DNA of 64,000 bases, taken from contig NC_089587.1 in the NCBI RefSeq assembly GCF_019320115.1, positions 85,941,410-86,005,409 on the forward strand. The letters are read 5' to 3'. The stretch comes from Miscanthus floridulus. Its lineage: Eukaryota > Streptophyta > Magnoliopsida > Poales > Poaceae. Both the position numbers and the translations under genes were made by a program. Shown piece by piece: positions 37,591 through 47,743 of this stretch; position 1 is the first letter of the stretch; each line of letters opens with the position of its first letter. The notes under the pieces are model-generated. The model was not told where the DNA came from. It made no database searches and worked only from the letters and a program-made list of their open reading frames with translations.

Positions 37591-38350
37591 ATGGCAGCTG
37601 AACTAGCCATCCCAAGATATCTAGATTGGTCAGAGTACCCCATCCACTTCACAAGAGAAGACCAATGGACTAGTGTAGCAAACGTAGGATGCTACCCACT
37701 GGTACTGGGTCTAACTATCATAGGAGTAGCAGTAACTAAAGTACTCATCGATGGAGGAGCCGGGCTTAACATAATTTTCGCAGATACTCTCAAAAGGATG
37801 AATCTAGATTGTGAAGGTCTAATGACACCCACAAGCACACCGTTCTATGGAATAGTACCCGGCAGAGCAGCTATACCCCTCGGACAGATAACCCTACCCA
37901 TCACCTTTGGCACACCAGACAAATACTGGACGGAATTCATCAAATTCGAAGTTGTAGACTTTGAATCATGCTACCACGCAATACTTGGGAGACCAGCTTT
38001 AATAAAATACATGGCAGTACCACATTATCCATACCTACTGCTCAAGATGCCAACAACAAAGGGCGTATTATCATTGAAAGGAGATCTAAAGAAAGCACAT
38101 GATTGCGACGTACAAGCAGTACAAATATCCGAAAGATTACAAGATATAAAGGAAGGAAAGGAGATTGCAATGCTGGCCAACGAAATGAACCCAGATGAGA
38201 TTAAGATACCGGCTAAGAAGCCAAGCAACTTCGCACCACCAAAAGAAGCCGCTACCAAGACTATTGACCTATTGACTGGTGATCCATAGAAGACGGCAAT
38301 CATCAGTGCAAATCTCAACCCTAAATAGGAACTCACGCTCACCAACTTTC
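37591..38350 (+). pseudogene. Element C aspartic protease
   Basis: Reads YPLVLGLTIIGVAVTKVLID then GGAGLNIIF near 37750. The Asp-Gly-Gly form of the active site is usual for Tat elements. Downstream are GQITLPITFGT near 37875 and YHAILGRPALIKYM near 37970, the conserved second half of the fold. TAG stops at 38287-38289 and near 38325 separate it from RT, and a one- or two-base loss near 38400 shifts frame just before the RT block. Confidence 0.85.
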
Positions 38351-38351
38351 T

Positions 38352-40247
38352 TTGGGACAACAAAGATATTTTCGCTTGGAAGCCAGCAGACATGCCAGGG
38401 TCCCAAGGGAGTTGGCTGAGCACATAATTGATGTGAACAAAGGGTCCAAACCTGTTAAGCAGAAGTTACGAAGATTCGCTCCAGATAGAAAAGTAGTAAT
38501 CAAAAAAGAGATCACCAAGCTCATGGCAGCAGGATTCATCAGAGAAATAATCAACCCGGATTGGCTTGCCAACCCAGTCCTAGTAGAGAAGAAGAATTCA
38601 AAAGAATGGCGCATGTGCATCGACTACATAGACCTCAACAAACATTGCTCAAAAGATCCATATGTCCCACCAAGGATTGATCAAATCATCGACTCGACAG
38701 CAGGATCAGCTCTGTTATCCTTTCTAGATTGCTATTTAGGCTATCATCAAATATCCTTAAGAGAAGAAGACCAAAGCAAGACTTCGTTCATTACACCCTT
38801 TGGGGCATATTGCTATAAATCAATGCCTTTTGGGCTAAAAAATGCAGGGGCAACATATCAAAGAGCAATTCAAACTTGCTTGGGGAGTCAAGTCGAAAGA
38901 AATGCAGAAGCATACATTGATGATGTAGTAATCAAGATAAAAGAACCCGGATCATTGATAGAAGACCTCGAGGAGACTTTCAAGAATCTAAAAGCATGGC
39001 AGTGGAAGCTAAACCCCACAAAGTGTGTTTTTGGGGTACCATCAGGACAACTACTCGGGTTTCTAGTCAGTAACCGAGGAATTGAAGCAAGTACAAAGCA
39101 GGTTAAAGCCATCATGGATATGAAACCTCCAAAGAAAGTTAAAGACATACAGAAGCTTACAGGATGCATGGCAGCACTCAATAGATTCATCTCCCAACTA
39201 GGAGAAAAAGGGCTACCTTTCTTCAAATTATTGAAAAAGGCAGGAAATTTTGAATGGACAGAAGAGGCAGAAGAAGCATTCCAAAAGTTAAAAGAATACT
39301 CGGCATCATCACCAGTAATGACACCACCAAAAGACAAAGAGGACATGATGCTATACATTACAGCAACCAAGAACGTTGTCAGCACAACAATTGTGGTTGA
39401 GAGAGAAGAACCCGGACACACATACAAAATGCAAAGACCAGTCTATTACATAAGCGAAGTACTAACAGAATCAAAAGTGAGATACCCACACGTGCAAAAA
39501 CTACTTTATGCAGTGTTGATATCATCAAGAAAGCTGAGACATTATTTCTATGAACACAAGATTACAGTGGTAACCAATTTTCCACTTCAAGACATTCTAC
39601 GCAACAAAGATGCAATAGGTCGGATATCAAAATGGGCAGTAGAACTCGGTGCTCTCAACCTAGACTTCAAACCAAGAACAGCAATCAAATCTCAAGCATT
39701 ATCCGACTTCATTGCTGAATGGACAGAAATCAGTCAAAAAGAACCGGAACCAATACTTGATCATTGGAAAATGTATTTTGACGGTTCCCTAAAGTTAGGA
39801 GGAGCTGGAGTAGGAGTACTATTCATATCACTAGAAGGGAGACAGTTAAAATATGTGCTACAAATACTTTGGCAGGCAACTAACAATGAGGCAGAATACG
39901 AAGCATTAATACACGGTCTAAGAGTTGCAAGCTCGCTTGGGATCAAAAGACTACTTGTCTATGGTGATTCAGCTATAGTAATCAATTAAGTCAACAAGGA
40001 TTGGGATTGTACAAAAGATAATATGGATGCGTACTATGCAGAAGTTAGAAAATTCAAGAAAATTTTCCAAGGGCTCGAAATCCATCATGTACTAAGAGAT
40101 TCCAATGTTGCAGCGGATGTGCTAGCCAAATTAGGATTAAATAGAGCAAAAGTACCACCCGGTATATTTGTGGAAGAACTCACAGCCCCATCCATCAAAC
40201 AACTCGAAAACACAGAAAAAGAGGAGACAACAGATCCAATGGAATAG
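38352..40247 (+). pseudogene. Element C RT, RNase H and second (archaeal-type) RNase H
   Basis: 545 open residues, one TAA (39987-39989, where Gln fits), then 74 more in frame. RT: WRMCIDYIDLNKHC near 38610, PRIDQIIDSTAG, FLDCYLGYHQI, MPFGLKNAGATYQ and the active-site YIDDVVIK near 38914, both Asp kept. The ordinary RNase H is decayed (MLYITATKN replaces the catalytic start). After a linker the second RNase H begins at about 39770: MYFDGSLKLGGAG, NNEAEYEALIHGL, VYGDSAIVIN, then NVAADVLAKLG near 40105, so its acidic active-site residues look complete. Confidence 0.9.
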
Positions 40248-41518
40248 ATCAAGCAGAAGAACCAGACCAGTCAAGACAAATCATGGTCATACAAAGTGAT
40301 TGGAGACAGACATACATTGATTTTATCAAAGAGAAGAAACTACCCGAAGACAAAGCAGAAGCAACTCGGGTTGTACGAAGAAGCAAAAACTACGTTCTGG
40401 TGGGGGATAAACTATACAAATGAGCAGCATCATCAGGAGTACTGCTTAAATGTGTTCCGACAGATAAAGGAAAGGAAATCTTGGACGAAATCCACTCAGG
40501 ATGCTGTGGAAATCATGCAGCCTCTAGGACACTAGTCGGCAAAGCATTCAGAACCAGTTTCTATTAGCCAACAGCACTCAAAGATGCAGAAGAGCTCGTC
40601 AGGACATGCAAGAATTACCAAATGTTTGCTAGGCAATCACATGTGCTGGCTCACAACTTAATATGCATACCGTCGGCTTGGCTGTTCTCATGCTGGGGGT
40701 TGGATCAAGTCGAACCACTCAAAAAAGCAAAAGGAGGCTTCGAATACATATTTGTGGCAATCGACAAATTTATAAAGTGGATTGAATACAAACCTTTGGT
40801 CAAATATAGTGTAGAAAAGGTAGTGGAATTCATACAAGACATCATGCATAGGTTCGGCATGCCCAACAGAATAATCATAGATCTTGGTTCACCATTTACA
40901 GCAAGAGAATTCCAATACTGGGCAAGAGATTGTGGGATAGAAATCGACTTTGCATCAGTAGCACACCCGCAGGCCAATGGACAAGTCGAAAGAGCAAATG
41001 GACTCATATTATAAGGTTTAAAACCAAGATTATATGAAGATTTGAAAGATTATGGTGGAAAATGGATCGACGAATTACCAAAAGTAGTATGGGGTCTAAG
41101 AACCCAGATCAGTAGAGCAACTGGACACTCACTATTCTTTCTAGTCTACGGATTAGAGGCAGTACTACCAGCCGACTTAATATGGCTATCTCCAACAATA
41201 GAACAATATGAAGAAGGCAAAGAAGAAGAAACAAGGCGGTTAGAAATTGATTCAATAGAAGAAATAAGAGACAGTGCAATCATACAAAATGCAAGATATC
41301 AGCAAGGGTTACGAAGACATTATGACAAAAGTACTCAACCCCAATCACTAAAGCCAGGGGACTTAGTACTACGACTAATCCAGAAGAAAGATGGACGACA
41401 CAAACTACTCAGTCCATGGGAAGGACCCTTCATCGTGAAGACAGCAACAGGACCCAGCACATATGAGTTGATGACTCCAGATGAAATACCTGTAAAGAAC
41501 ATTTGGCATATTAGCTAG
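40248..41518 (+). pseudogene. Element C integrase
   Basis: Pieces in two frames. The spacer (YVLVGDKLYK, then SSGVLLKCVPTDKGKEILDE near 40430) leads to a zinc-binding region with HSGCCGNH near 40497 and RTCKNYQMF near 40607, where one Cys is Tyr. The core has WGLDQVEPLKKAKGG, then DLGSPFT near 40881 and QVERANG, with the Glu of the DDE triad kept. TAG near 40567 and TAA at 41012-41014 interrupt without altering frame. The C-terminal part has LKPGDLVLRL near 41350 and ends at 41518 with the IWHIS motif usual before the stop. Confidence 0.85.
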
Positions 41519-42010
41519 CTCAAAAGATTCTACAATTAAGTACAACAGATTGTACTCAAGTTTCAAGAGAAATAAAACAGAGATTATTCAAGAAGAACAG
41601 CTTCAAATATGAGCCCTGTCCAACGGACAGAACCAACCCGTAATCAGGTTGGGGAAAAAGGGGCTTCCCTGTTAATAGCCAACCTAGAAATGGTTGTGTT
41701 ACACGGGCAATCTTGTCACTCAACCATATGGAGATGGTCTGACTAATGGCCAATGGCCAAATAGCTTCTTGGGTAAGGAGACCCAAGCTAGCATTTGTCA
41801 CTCTACCATAAAGAGATGGTACGACTGACAGCCCTGTCCAACGGACAGAACCAACCCGTAATCAGGTTGGGGAAAAAGGGGCAGCCCTGCAAACAGCTCA
41901 ACCCGAAAACGGTTGTTGCTATACGGGCGCAATTGCTTACCCCAAGAGCTAGTACGATTGCTTACTTACCCTGCAAACAGCCAACCTAGAAACAGTTGTG
42001 CTATACAGGT
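41519..42010 (+). repeat. Element C 3' region: about 219-bp direct duplication
   Basis: The block GCCCTGTCCAACGGACAGAA, with the following ATCAGGTTGGGGAAAAAGGG, occurs at 41612 and again at 41831, each followed by a degenerate CCAACC-GAAA-GGTTGTG unit, with a further fragment near 41980. Two to three copies of a larger repeat therefore precede the 70-bp array. No protein. Confidence 0.7.
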
Positions 42011-43060
42011 CCGGTCGCCTACCCCAAGAGTGGTACGATCGAATACTTCACCCAAGAAGCGGCACAAGCACTCCAACAACTCGGTCGCCTACCCCAAGAG
42101 TGGTACGATCGACTACTTCGCCCAAGAAGCGGCACAAACACTCCAACAACTCGGTCGCCTACCCCAAGAGTGGTATGATCAACTACTTCGCCCAAGAAGT
42201 GGCACAAGCACTCCAACAGCTCAGTCGCCTACCCCAAGAGTGGTATGATCGACTACTTCGCCCAAGAAGCGGCTCAAGCACTCCAACAACTCGGTCGCTT
42301 ACCCCAAGAGTGGTACGATCGACTACTTCGCCCAAGAAGCGGCACAAGCACTCCAACAACTCGGTCGCCTACCCCAAGAGTGGTACGATCGACTACTTCA
42401 CCCAAGAAGCGGCACAAGCACTCCAACAGCTCGGTCGCCTACCCCAAGAGTGGTACGATCAACTACTTCGCCCAAGAAGCGAAGAGTGGTACGATCAACT
42501 ACTTCGCCCAAGAAGCGGCACAAGCACTCCAACAACTTGGTCGCCTACCCCAAGAGTAGTACGATCGACTACTTCACCTAGAGAGGGACACAAGCACTCC
42601 AACAACTCAGTCGCCTACCCCAAGAGCGGCACAATCAACTGCGTTGCCCAAGGAGGAGCACAAACACTCCAACAACTCGATCGCCTACCTCAAGAGTGGT
42701 ACGATCGACTACTTTGCCCAAGAAGTGGCACAAGCACTCAAACAACTCAGTCGCCTACCCTAAGAGTGGTACGATCGACTACTTCACCCAAGAAGCGGCA
42801 CAAGCACTCCAACAGCTCGGTCGCCTACCCCAAGAGTGGTACGATCAACTACTTTGCCCAGAAAGGGACACAAGCCACTCCAACAACTTAGTCGCCTACC
42901 CCAAGAGCGGCACGATCGACTACGTTGCCCAAGGAGGGGCACAAACACTCCAACAACTCGATCGTCTACCCCAAGAGCGGTACAATCAACTACTTCGACC
43001 AAAGAGCGGCACAAATAGTCCAAACAACTCGGTCGCCGACCCAAAGAGCGAAACAAGCTA
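42011..43060 (+). repeat. 70-bp tandem array in element C
   Basis: About 15 units of 70 bp, starting near 42011, 42081, 42151, 42221, 42291, 42361, 42431, 42537, 42607, 42677, 42747, 42817, 42888, 42959 and 43029. Consensus pieces: GGTCGCCTACCCCAAGAG, TGGTACGATCGACTACTTCG, CCCAAGAAGCGGCACAAGCA, CTCCAACAACTC. One unit (about 42481-42516) carries an extra 36-bp partial duplication. Central units are most alike; units after 42540 diverge. Because 70 is not a multiple of three and no frame has a stop, long open frames run through it; these are treated as repeat artefacts. Confidence 0.92.
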
Positions 43061-43297
43061 TGGCAAAGCAGAAAAAGCCACAAGGAAAGATAGGGCAAAA
43101 CTAGTCCATATTATTCAAAGACATCTAAGAAGACAAGAAAGACAGGACGAAGCCTGCTCACATCTTAAAAATTTAGAGACAAAGTATATTACAAGGACAT
43201 CAAAAGAAGGTTGACTTTTCACATCTATTCAAGAAGACGGAAGAGAAGGAGGAAGTACATTCATTTGATCAAGAATTTGGTCTGATAGACCACTAAG

Positions 43298-43525
43298 CTA
43301 TACTTTGGCCTCCTCCCAATGTCTTGAAAACTCAGCCATTATAGAAGCTTCAGTAATCCGCTCAAAAGGAGCATTAGGGGCAACAACCCAGACATACGAA
43401 ACCACATTGTTGATGCACCGGTAAAAGCCACCCTTCACAAAATCATAAAACCAGAAAAAAGCACCGGTAATCCCTGCTTGGCAAAGACCTGAAGGAACAA
43501 GAAGAAATTCCCAGAACTCCACCAT
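43298..43525 (-). CDS. Possible antisense accessory open frame, piece 2 (element C)
   Basis: Minus-strand open stretch of about 75 residues, Phe- and Trp-rich (EFWEFLLVPSG, GAFFWFYDFVKGGFY) and ending near RHWEEAK. Not recognised. It lies between the 70-bp array and the acidic antisense frame at 44075-44428 and could be a downstream part of the same decayed antisense gene. No real start is visible at its 5' end. It could equally be chance. Confidence 0.25.
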   Translation of the reverse strand: MVEFWEFLLVPSGLCQAGITGAFFWFYDFVKGGFYRCINNVVSYVWVVAPNAPFERITEASIMAEFSRHWEEAKV

Positions 43526-44074
43526 GAAGTACTCAGAGGCTTATCAATCTCAAGATTGCTGATCCTAAGTCTTTTCAGTACTAGCAAGAACATGAAGTTT
43601 GATAAAACAACAATTTATACCGAGTTGTTTGCACGAGAGCTAGACAAAGCACTCGAAGACAGTCTCTCAAGATGACGTTCTACACATACCAAGTTGTTTA
43701 CATGGCGCAAACGAAAGCCAGACAAAGCACTCCACCTACCAAAGAGTCATTTCACGACAAATGGAAACAACTCGTCAACTCAAAGCTATAGATACGTACC
43801 ATGAAGCAACTGCTCAGAAGAAATCCTGATCACTCACACAATTCATCTGACGAATAAGTAAAGCAGAGACATCCACACAGAGAAACAAAAGAAGCCACAC
43901 CAAAAGAAAAGGAAAAGAGAAATTGGGGGAAACAAAGTTTATGATGATCATAGAAGAACACGACTACTACATACATCAAATCACCAAGATAAATCTACGA
44001 CTGAACAATCTGCCCTTCGATATCCTTTATGCCAACATCAAAGCGAGGGCTAATGACAACGCATCCAGCCATCA
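43526..44074. other. Element C 3' region, unassigned
   Basis: No convincing protein. Two CATACCAAGTTG/CATACCGAGTTG-like phrases with GCACGAGAGCTAGACAAAGC and GCGAAAGCCAGACAAAGCAC neighbours (about 43615-43730) indicate another short degenerate duplication. Confidence 0.4.
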
Positions 44075-44428
44075 TCAGTTCCTCACCAGAGACCCGCTAC
44101 CCAAAGATTCGACATCATCGTCATCTTCGACAGCAAGGGCGCCCCAGTCGACTTCGTCTTCGGCGGCGAGCGCCTCCCAATCAACCTCATCTTCACTATC
44201 ACTACTAAGGACGATCAAATCCGCCCTTGTCGAAGTAGCGTCAGCAGCAGAGAGGGGGACAAGAGTGACCACAGGAGCAGCCGAGGGATCCTCCTTCTTC
44301 TGCAGAGGGACAACCGGCGCTGATGTCCAAACAAGGGGAGCCTTCCCCACCACCGGAGGGCTGGCAATAAAGGCAATGACGAAGACCTTCTGCTCGACGA
44401 CTCCACCACGACCGTCCTCAGAGAGCAA
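44075..44428 (-). CDS. Possible antisense accessory protein of element C, acidic
   Basis: Minus-strand open frame of about 117 residues in the 3' region. The middle is Ala/Val/Pro-rich; the C-terminal third is strongly acidic, with a serine-acid patch (VLSSDSEDEVDWEALAAEDE) and a near duplicate of EDEVDWxALA just after. Grande-type Tat elements are known to carry an antisense accessory gene in an oversized 3' region; position and orientation agree, but I could not compare sequences. The start is not a clear ATG, so the frame may be 5'-truncated. The plus strand is also open here (Ser/Thr-rich) and looks less protein-like. Confidence 0.35.
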   Translation of the reverse strand: MLSEDGRGGVVEQKVFVIAFIASPPVVGKAPLVWTSAPVVPLQKKEDPSAAPVVTLVPLSAADATSTRADLIVLSSDSEDEVDWEALAAEDEVDWGALAVEDDDDVESLGSGSLVRN

Positions 44429-44474
44429 ACAAGCGAAGAACGCTACACCTTACGGACACTCTGCCTATGGATGA

Positions 44475-46659
44475 ACTTCTTCTTCATCATTGTGGCTATG
44501 GTGAAACAATTGCGGAGTGGCCAGTTAAATAGAGACCAAATCGCCATCCCAGGCAGTTCAATAGCCTCCTCAAGATAAGGATGGAGTTAAAACTTTCTTC
44601 ATAAAAGGTTAAGGGCGGAGTTAATTCCTTCATCAAAACCAATATGGCGATTCGGCTTCTACCGTTAACCACATGACGATCCATTTACTGACACAGCTAA
44701 AATGATGGAAGGCACAAATCTACACAATGATATGATCCAACGGGCAGATTTCAGACTTATCCATCCAGCACCACGGTAGAGTTTTCAGACTACTACAAGA
44801 ACAACCCGTCAACCATGAAGAAACGAAGGGCCACCTCACAAGGAACAAAAGAACCTGATTATTAAAGAAAGAACTTGGGAGCCTCATGAATAACCAGGAT
44901 TACAGCAGAAAAATGAATGACAAGTCTAAAGACAAGATTCTTTCCATTACAAATGGCTTCAAAAATAGAAGATTACACATCTTACAAGACCCAATGAACT
45001 CGGCACTACGACAAGCAAGGTAGCAAAAAGGAGCCTGGACACAACTAGGCTCTGGAACGACTACGTGCTCCAATTTGCTACTCGGTAGAACAAACCACGC
45101 TCGGCTACACTTTTTTCTTCAAAGGACGGACGTAGTGCATCCAAGGCAGAAATCAGCAGCACAGCGGGACAACATAGACCAGGGGAAGTCGGCAGGCATC
45201 TGTCTACCCAAGCCCGACGTGATGTAGGATCAGGTGTTGATCTACACCGGACAGTCTCAAGACAGATGGCGAGGATCAACCCAGAACTGCCGGATGAAGG
45301 AACGAAGCCCACATCACAAGGCTTCCTCCAACTACCACCACATACTTCCAAGTACAATGCCACTGTGAGATTAGTCTACCTCTAATCCCTATCACAAGAC
45401 TTCCTCCAGCTACAACAAAATGTACAAGAACTACAAAATACGCCCGGGGGCTGCTCTACTTCACACACTATCATATTCATAACTACAGAGACTTTAGAAC
45501 AGGCAACAAAAGGCTCAATGAATCAAAACAGCACTCCGGAAGGACATTTATAGGCAAAAGAAGCGGTGCACATGGACTAGGAGCACCAATAGAAGAAATC
45601 TAACAAAGGACACAATGAAAAGACAGAATTTAATGAAAGAGGACTCTGGCATGAAAGAACGGCACTCAAGGACAAGCATATCCAAGAGAATATTCCACAA
45701 GCAACAATACAACCCGTGAAGACATGCATTGAATTCTCCAACAACTAGAATAACAACAGCAATAAGTAACCGAACAAACAACTCAGAGACGTATGAAGGA
45801 TCACATACAAAATTACAATGTCAAAGGATTACAGTCGAAAAAGAACTCGGACAGAGAAAAATTATACATCTCATTGATCAAAGACAAATACAAAGGTTAC
45901 AGACGGCCAAACAGGACCGAATAAACTCAGACATAAGATAGAGACAAGATTCTTAAATATTGCAACAAGGAACCCAGTGGTGGCAATAGTGGCAGCCCGG
46001 ACACAGAAGAACAGATAGAGCAGCATGTTCATTACCAAGCAAGCATAAGCCCGGGGGCTGCTCAACCTCACACACCAGCATATCTACGAATGAAGAAAGA
46101 ATTGAAGAAGAAATTTCCTACTCGAGGAAGAACCACAACCAACAAAGAAGGTATTTATAGCAAACCAGAGGTAAACAAGGCTAAAGATCATAAGAAAGAA
46201 AGAGGAAAAGAACAAAAAAGCAAAGCAACAAAGGCGGATAGTACCCAAAAGCAAGATTCCTGACAAAAAGTAAAAGAAAACGCTCACTCATGGCTATACA
46301 AGACCCATCCATGACTAGCAAAAGACAAAGATCAAAGGAGTACAAATCAAGACCCTTCTTCCGGCTTCTTTTCAATAGAAAAGAACCCGGAGAAGGCTCG
46401 GGGGCTGCAAGTACCTACCACAGAAAAACATATTTTCAAATTTTTTGACCCTCTAGCTTTTTGTACCAAAAAACAAGAGGCTCAGGGGCTACACTCAATG
46501 TTGCACTTGCTGCACTCAAAGGAAAAAGAACCCAGAGGACATCAAGCAAAAGTGCACATCAGCCAAAAGAAGAATCAAAGAAGATCATCTCAAGATTTCA
46601 CTTCAAGAAGGACCCGGATCAAGACTACAACAACTTGGCCCTTGAAGCTCAATCATGAA
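44475..46659 (+). other. Element C 3' noncoding region with polypurine-like blocks
   Basis: About 2.2 kb with no recognisable protein. GGGGGCTG-type blocks recur near 45447, 46052 and 46397, with a GGGGCTAC near 46485, each resembling the real tract at 46660-46672. Sequence after the first two is similar (CTGCTC, then CACACAC, then about 80-100 bases later ATTTATAG), so a unit of about 600 bp has been duplicated and diverged. Confidence 0.55.
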
Positions 46660-46672
46660 ATGCTTGGGGGCT
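46660..46672 (+). other. Element C polypurine tract
   Basis: ATGCTTGGGGGCT directly before TGTCGATG, the 3' LTR start. It is the last of several GGGGGCT blocks in the 3' region. Confidence 0.7.
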
Positions 46673-47137
46673 TGTCGATGGGGAACCCTATGGGCTCCCC
46701 ATAGACCATACTGCAGGGAGGTAGGCCTTAGTAACAAGGCCTACAGCCCAATCACCAAGAAGAACACGGAGCAAAGCAACGTGCAAAACTAAAACTCCAA
46801 CTCAAACTATACAAGGAAAGGTGCCCGAAGCATAGCTTAGGACTCTGACCTTATACCCAAATAGGACACAAACAATGCCTCTCAGCGCCTGGACTATAAA
46901 GGGCTGGTGAGGGTACCCATTGTAAGAGGAGAACACATACCCGATACTCAAAGCAATACAACGCAAACAGGCTAACGCCAAAATTGGACGTAAGGTTATT
47001 ACTCGACCAAGTCGAGGGCCTAAACCAGTATAAATCATGAGTCTCTTTGCATAACCGCCGAATTCCGCTATTCGCCGAAGCCCGAACAACTGTCTCGGGT
47101 ACCCCCGTGGCAGGCTATTAGTGGTAAAACATCGATA
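46673..47137 (+). repeat. Element C 3' LTR
   Basis: 465 bp, TGTCGATGGGG...ACATCGATA. The inner TG start is intact; the outer CA has become TA. TATAAA at 46895-46900. Followed by the target-site copy GTTCT at 47138-47142. Confidence 0.93.
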
Positions 47138-47743
47138 GTTCTTGACCTTTCTCTGGCGGAGAGCCAAAAGGTACTCTAGTAAATTACTCATGGCTTGTGT
47201 AATCCTCATCTTGTGTTGGTTGTGTAACACCCTATTGAGGGTTTGGTGTGTGATGCTAATTAGCGCGTGAACCTCCAAGTGAGTGTATCGCCACAACGAG
47301 GACTAGCTTGTCGGCAAGCAAGTGAACCTCGGTAAAAAAATCATTATGTCATCATTTGATTTCGAGGTGATTGGTCTTTATTGGTATTCATTCTTGTGAT
47401 TGATTGGTTCATTCCTTGACTCGGCGGTATAACCATCTTGCCTCTCTCCCTTTATATTACCGCAAACTAGTCGTCAAGCTCTTTAGTGTAGCTAGTCGTG
47501 AGAGCTTGTTAATTTAGGTTAGTGTAGCTCTTTAGTTAGCCTTTGAGAGCACACTAACTTAGTGTAGTGACATAGCCATTAGTGTGGATAGAGACTATCT
47601 AAACTAGAATTGTGGTAGGTGGCTTGCATTTTTAGTAGGCTAGCGCAACACTCGCTTTGCCTCATATTTATCTAACCGGTTTGCTTTGTTGTAGAAATTT
47701 TTATAGGCTATTCACCCCCCCTCTAGCCATTAGGACCTTTTCA

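Larger units (their letters stand above)
34735..47137 (+). mobile_element. Element C: Ty3/gypsy Tat/Retand-type element, 12.4 kb
   Basis: Two 465-bp LTRs (34735-35199 and 46673-47137), flanked by perfect GTTCT duplications (34730-34734 and 47138-47142), inserted in solo LTR B. Internal order: N-terminal gag region, gag, protease, RT, RNase H, a second archaeal-type RNase H, integrase, then over 5 kb of mostly noncoding DNA with tandem repeats and possible antisense frames. Dual RNase H and an oversized 3' region are hallmarks of the Tat lineage; Grande-like placement within it is a guess. Confidence 0.92.
34158..47743 (+). mobile_element. Solo LTR B (SIRE-like), split by element C
   Basis: Two pieces, 34158-34734 and 47143-47743, together about 1.18 kb. 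The start reads TGAGCTCTAG and the end AGGACCTTTTCA. It is flanked by TTGAG on both sides (34153-34157 and 47744-47748). There is no internal region of its own, so it is a solo LTR left by recombination between two LTRs. Internal stretches such as AAAATGTTTGTGAAAA and ATTGTGAGGGG show kinship to the A LTR, but the families differ. Confidence 0.75.

Noticed and set aside
41998..43214. Long plus-strand open frames of up to about 300 residues in element C
   Set aside because: They run through the 70-bp tandem array in all three frames; the amino-acid repeats are a by-product of a stop-free monomer and do not define a protein.
43923..44474. Ser/Thr-rich plus-strand frame of about 180 residues in element C
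   Set aside because: Low-complexity sequence opposite a more protein-like acidic minus-strand frame; reported as the antisense candidate instead.
34126..47743. Reading 34126-47743 as the single 3' LTR of element A
   Set aside because: Its end (CCTTTTCA) does not match the 5' LTR end (CTACA), and a perfect TTGAG duplication appears when the first 32 bases are assigned to A and the rest to a solo LTR.
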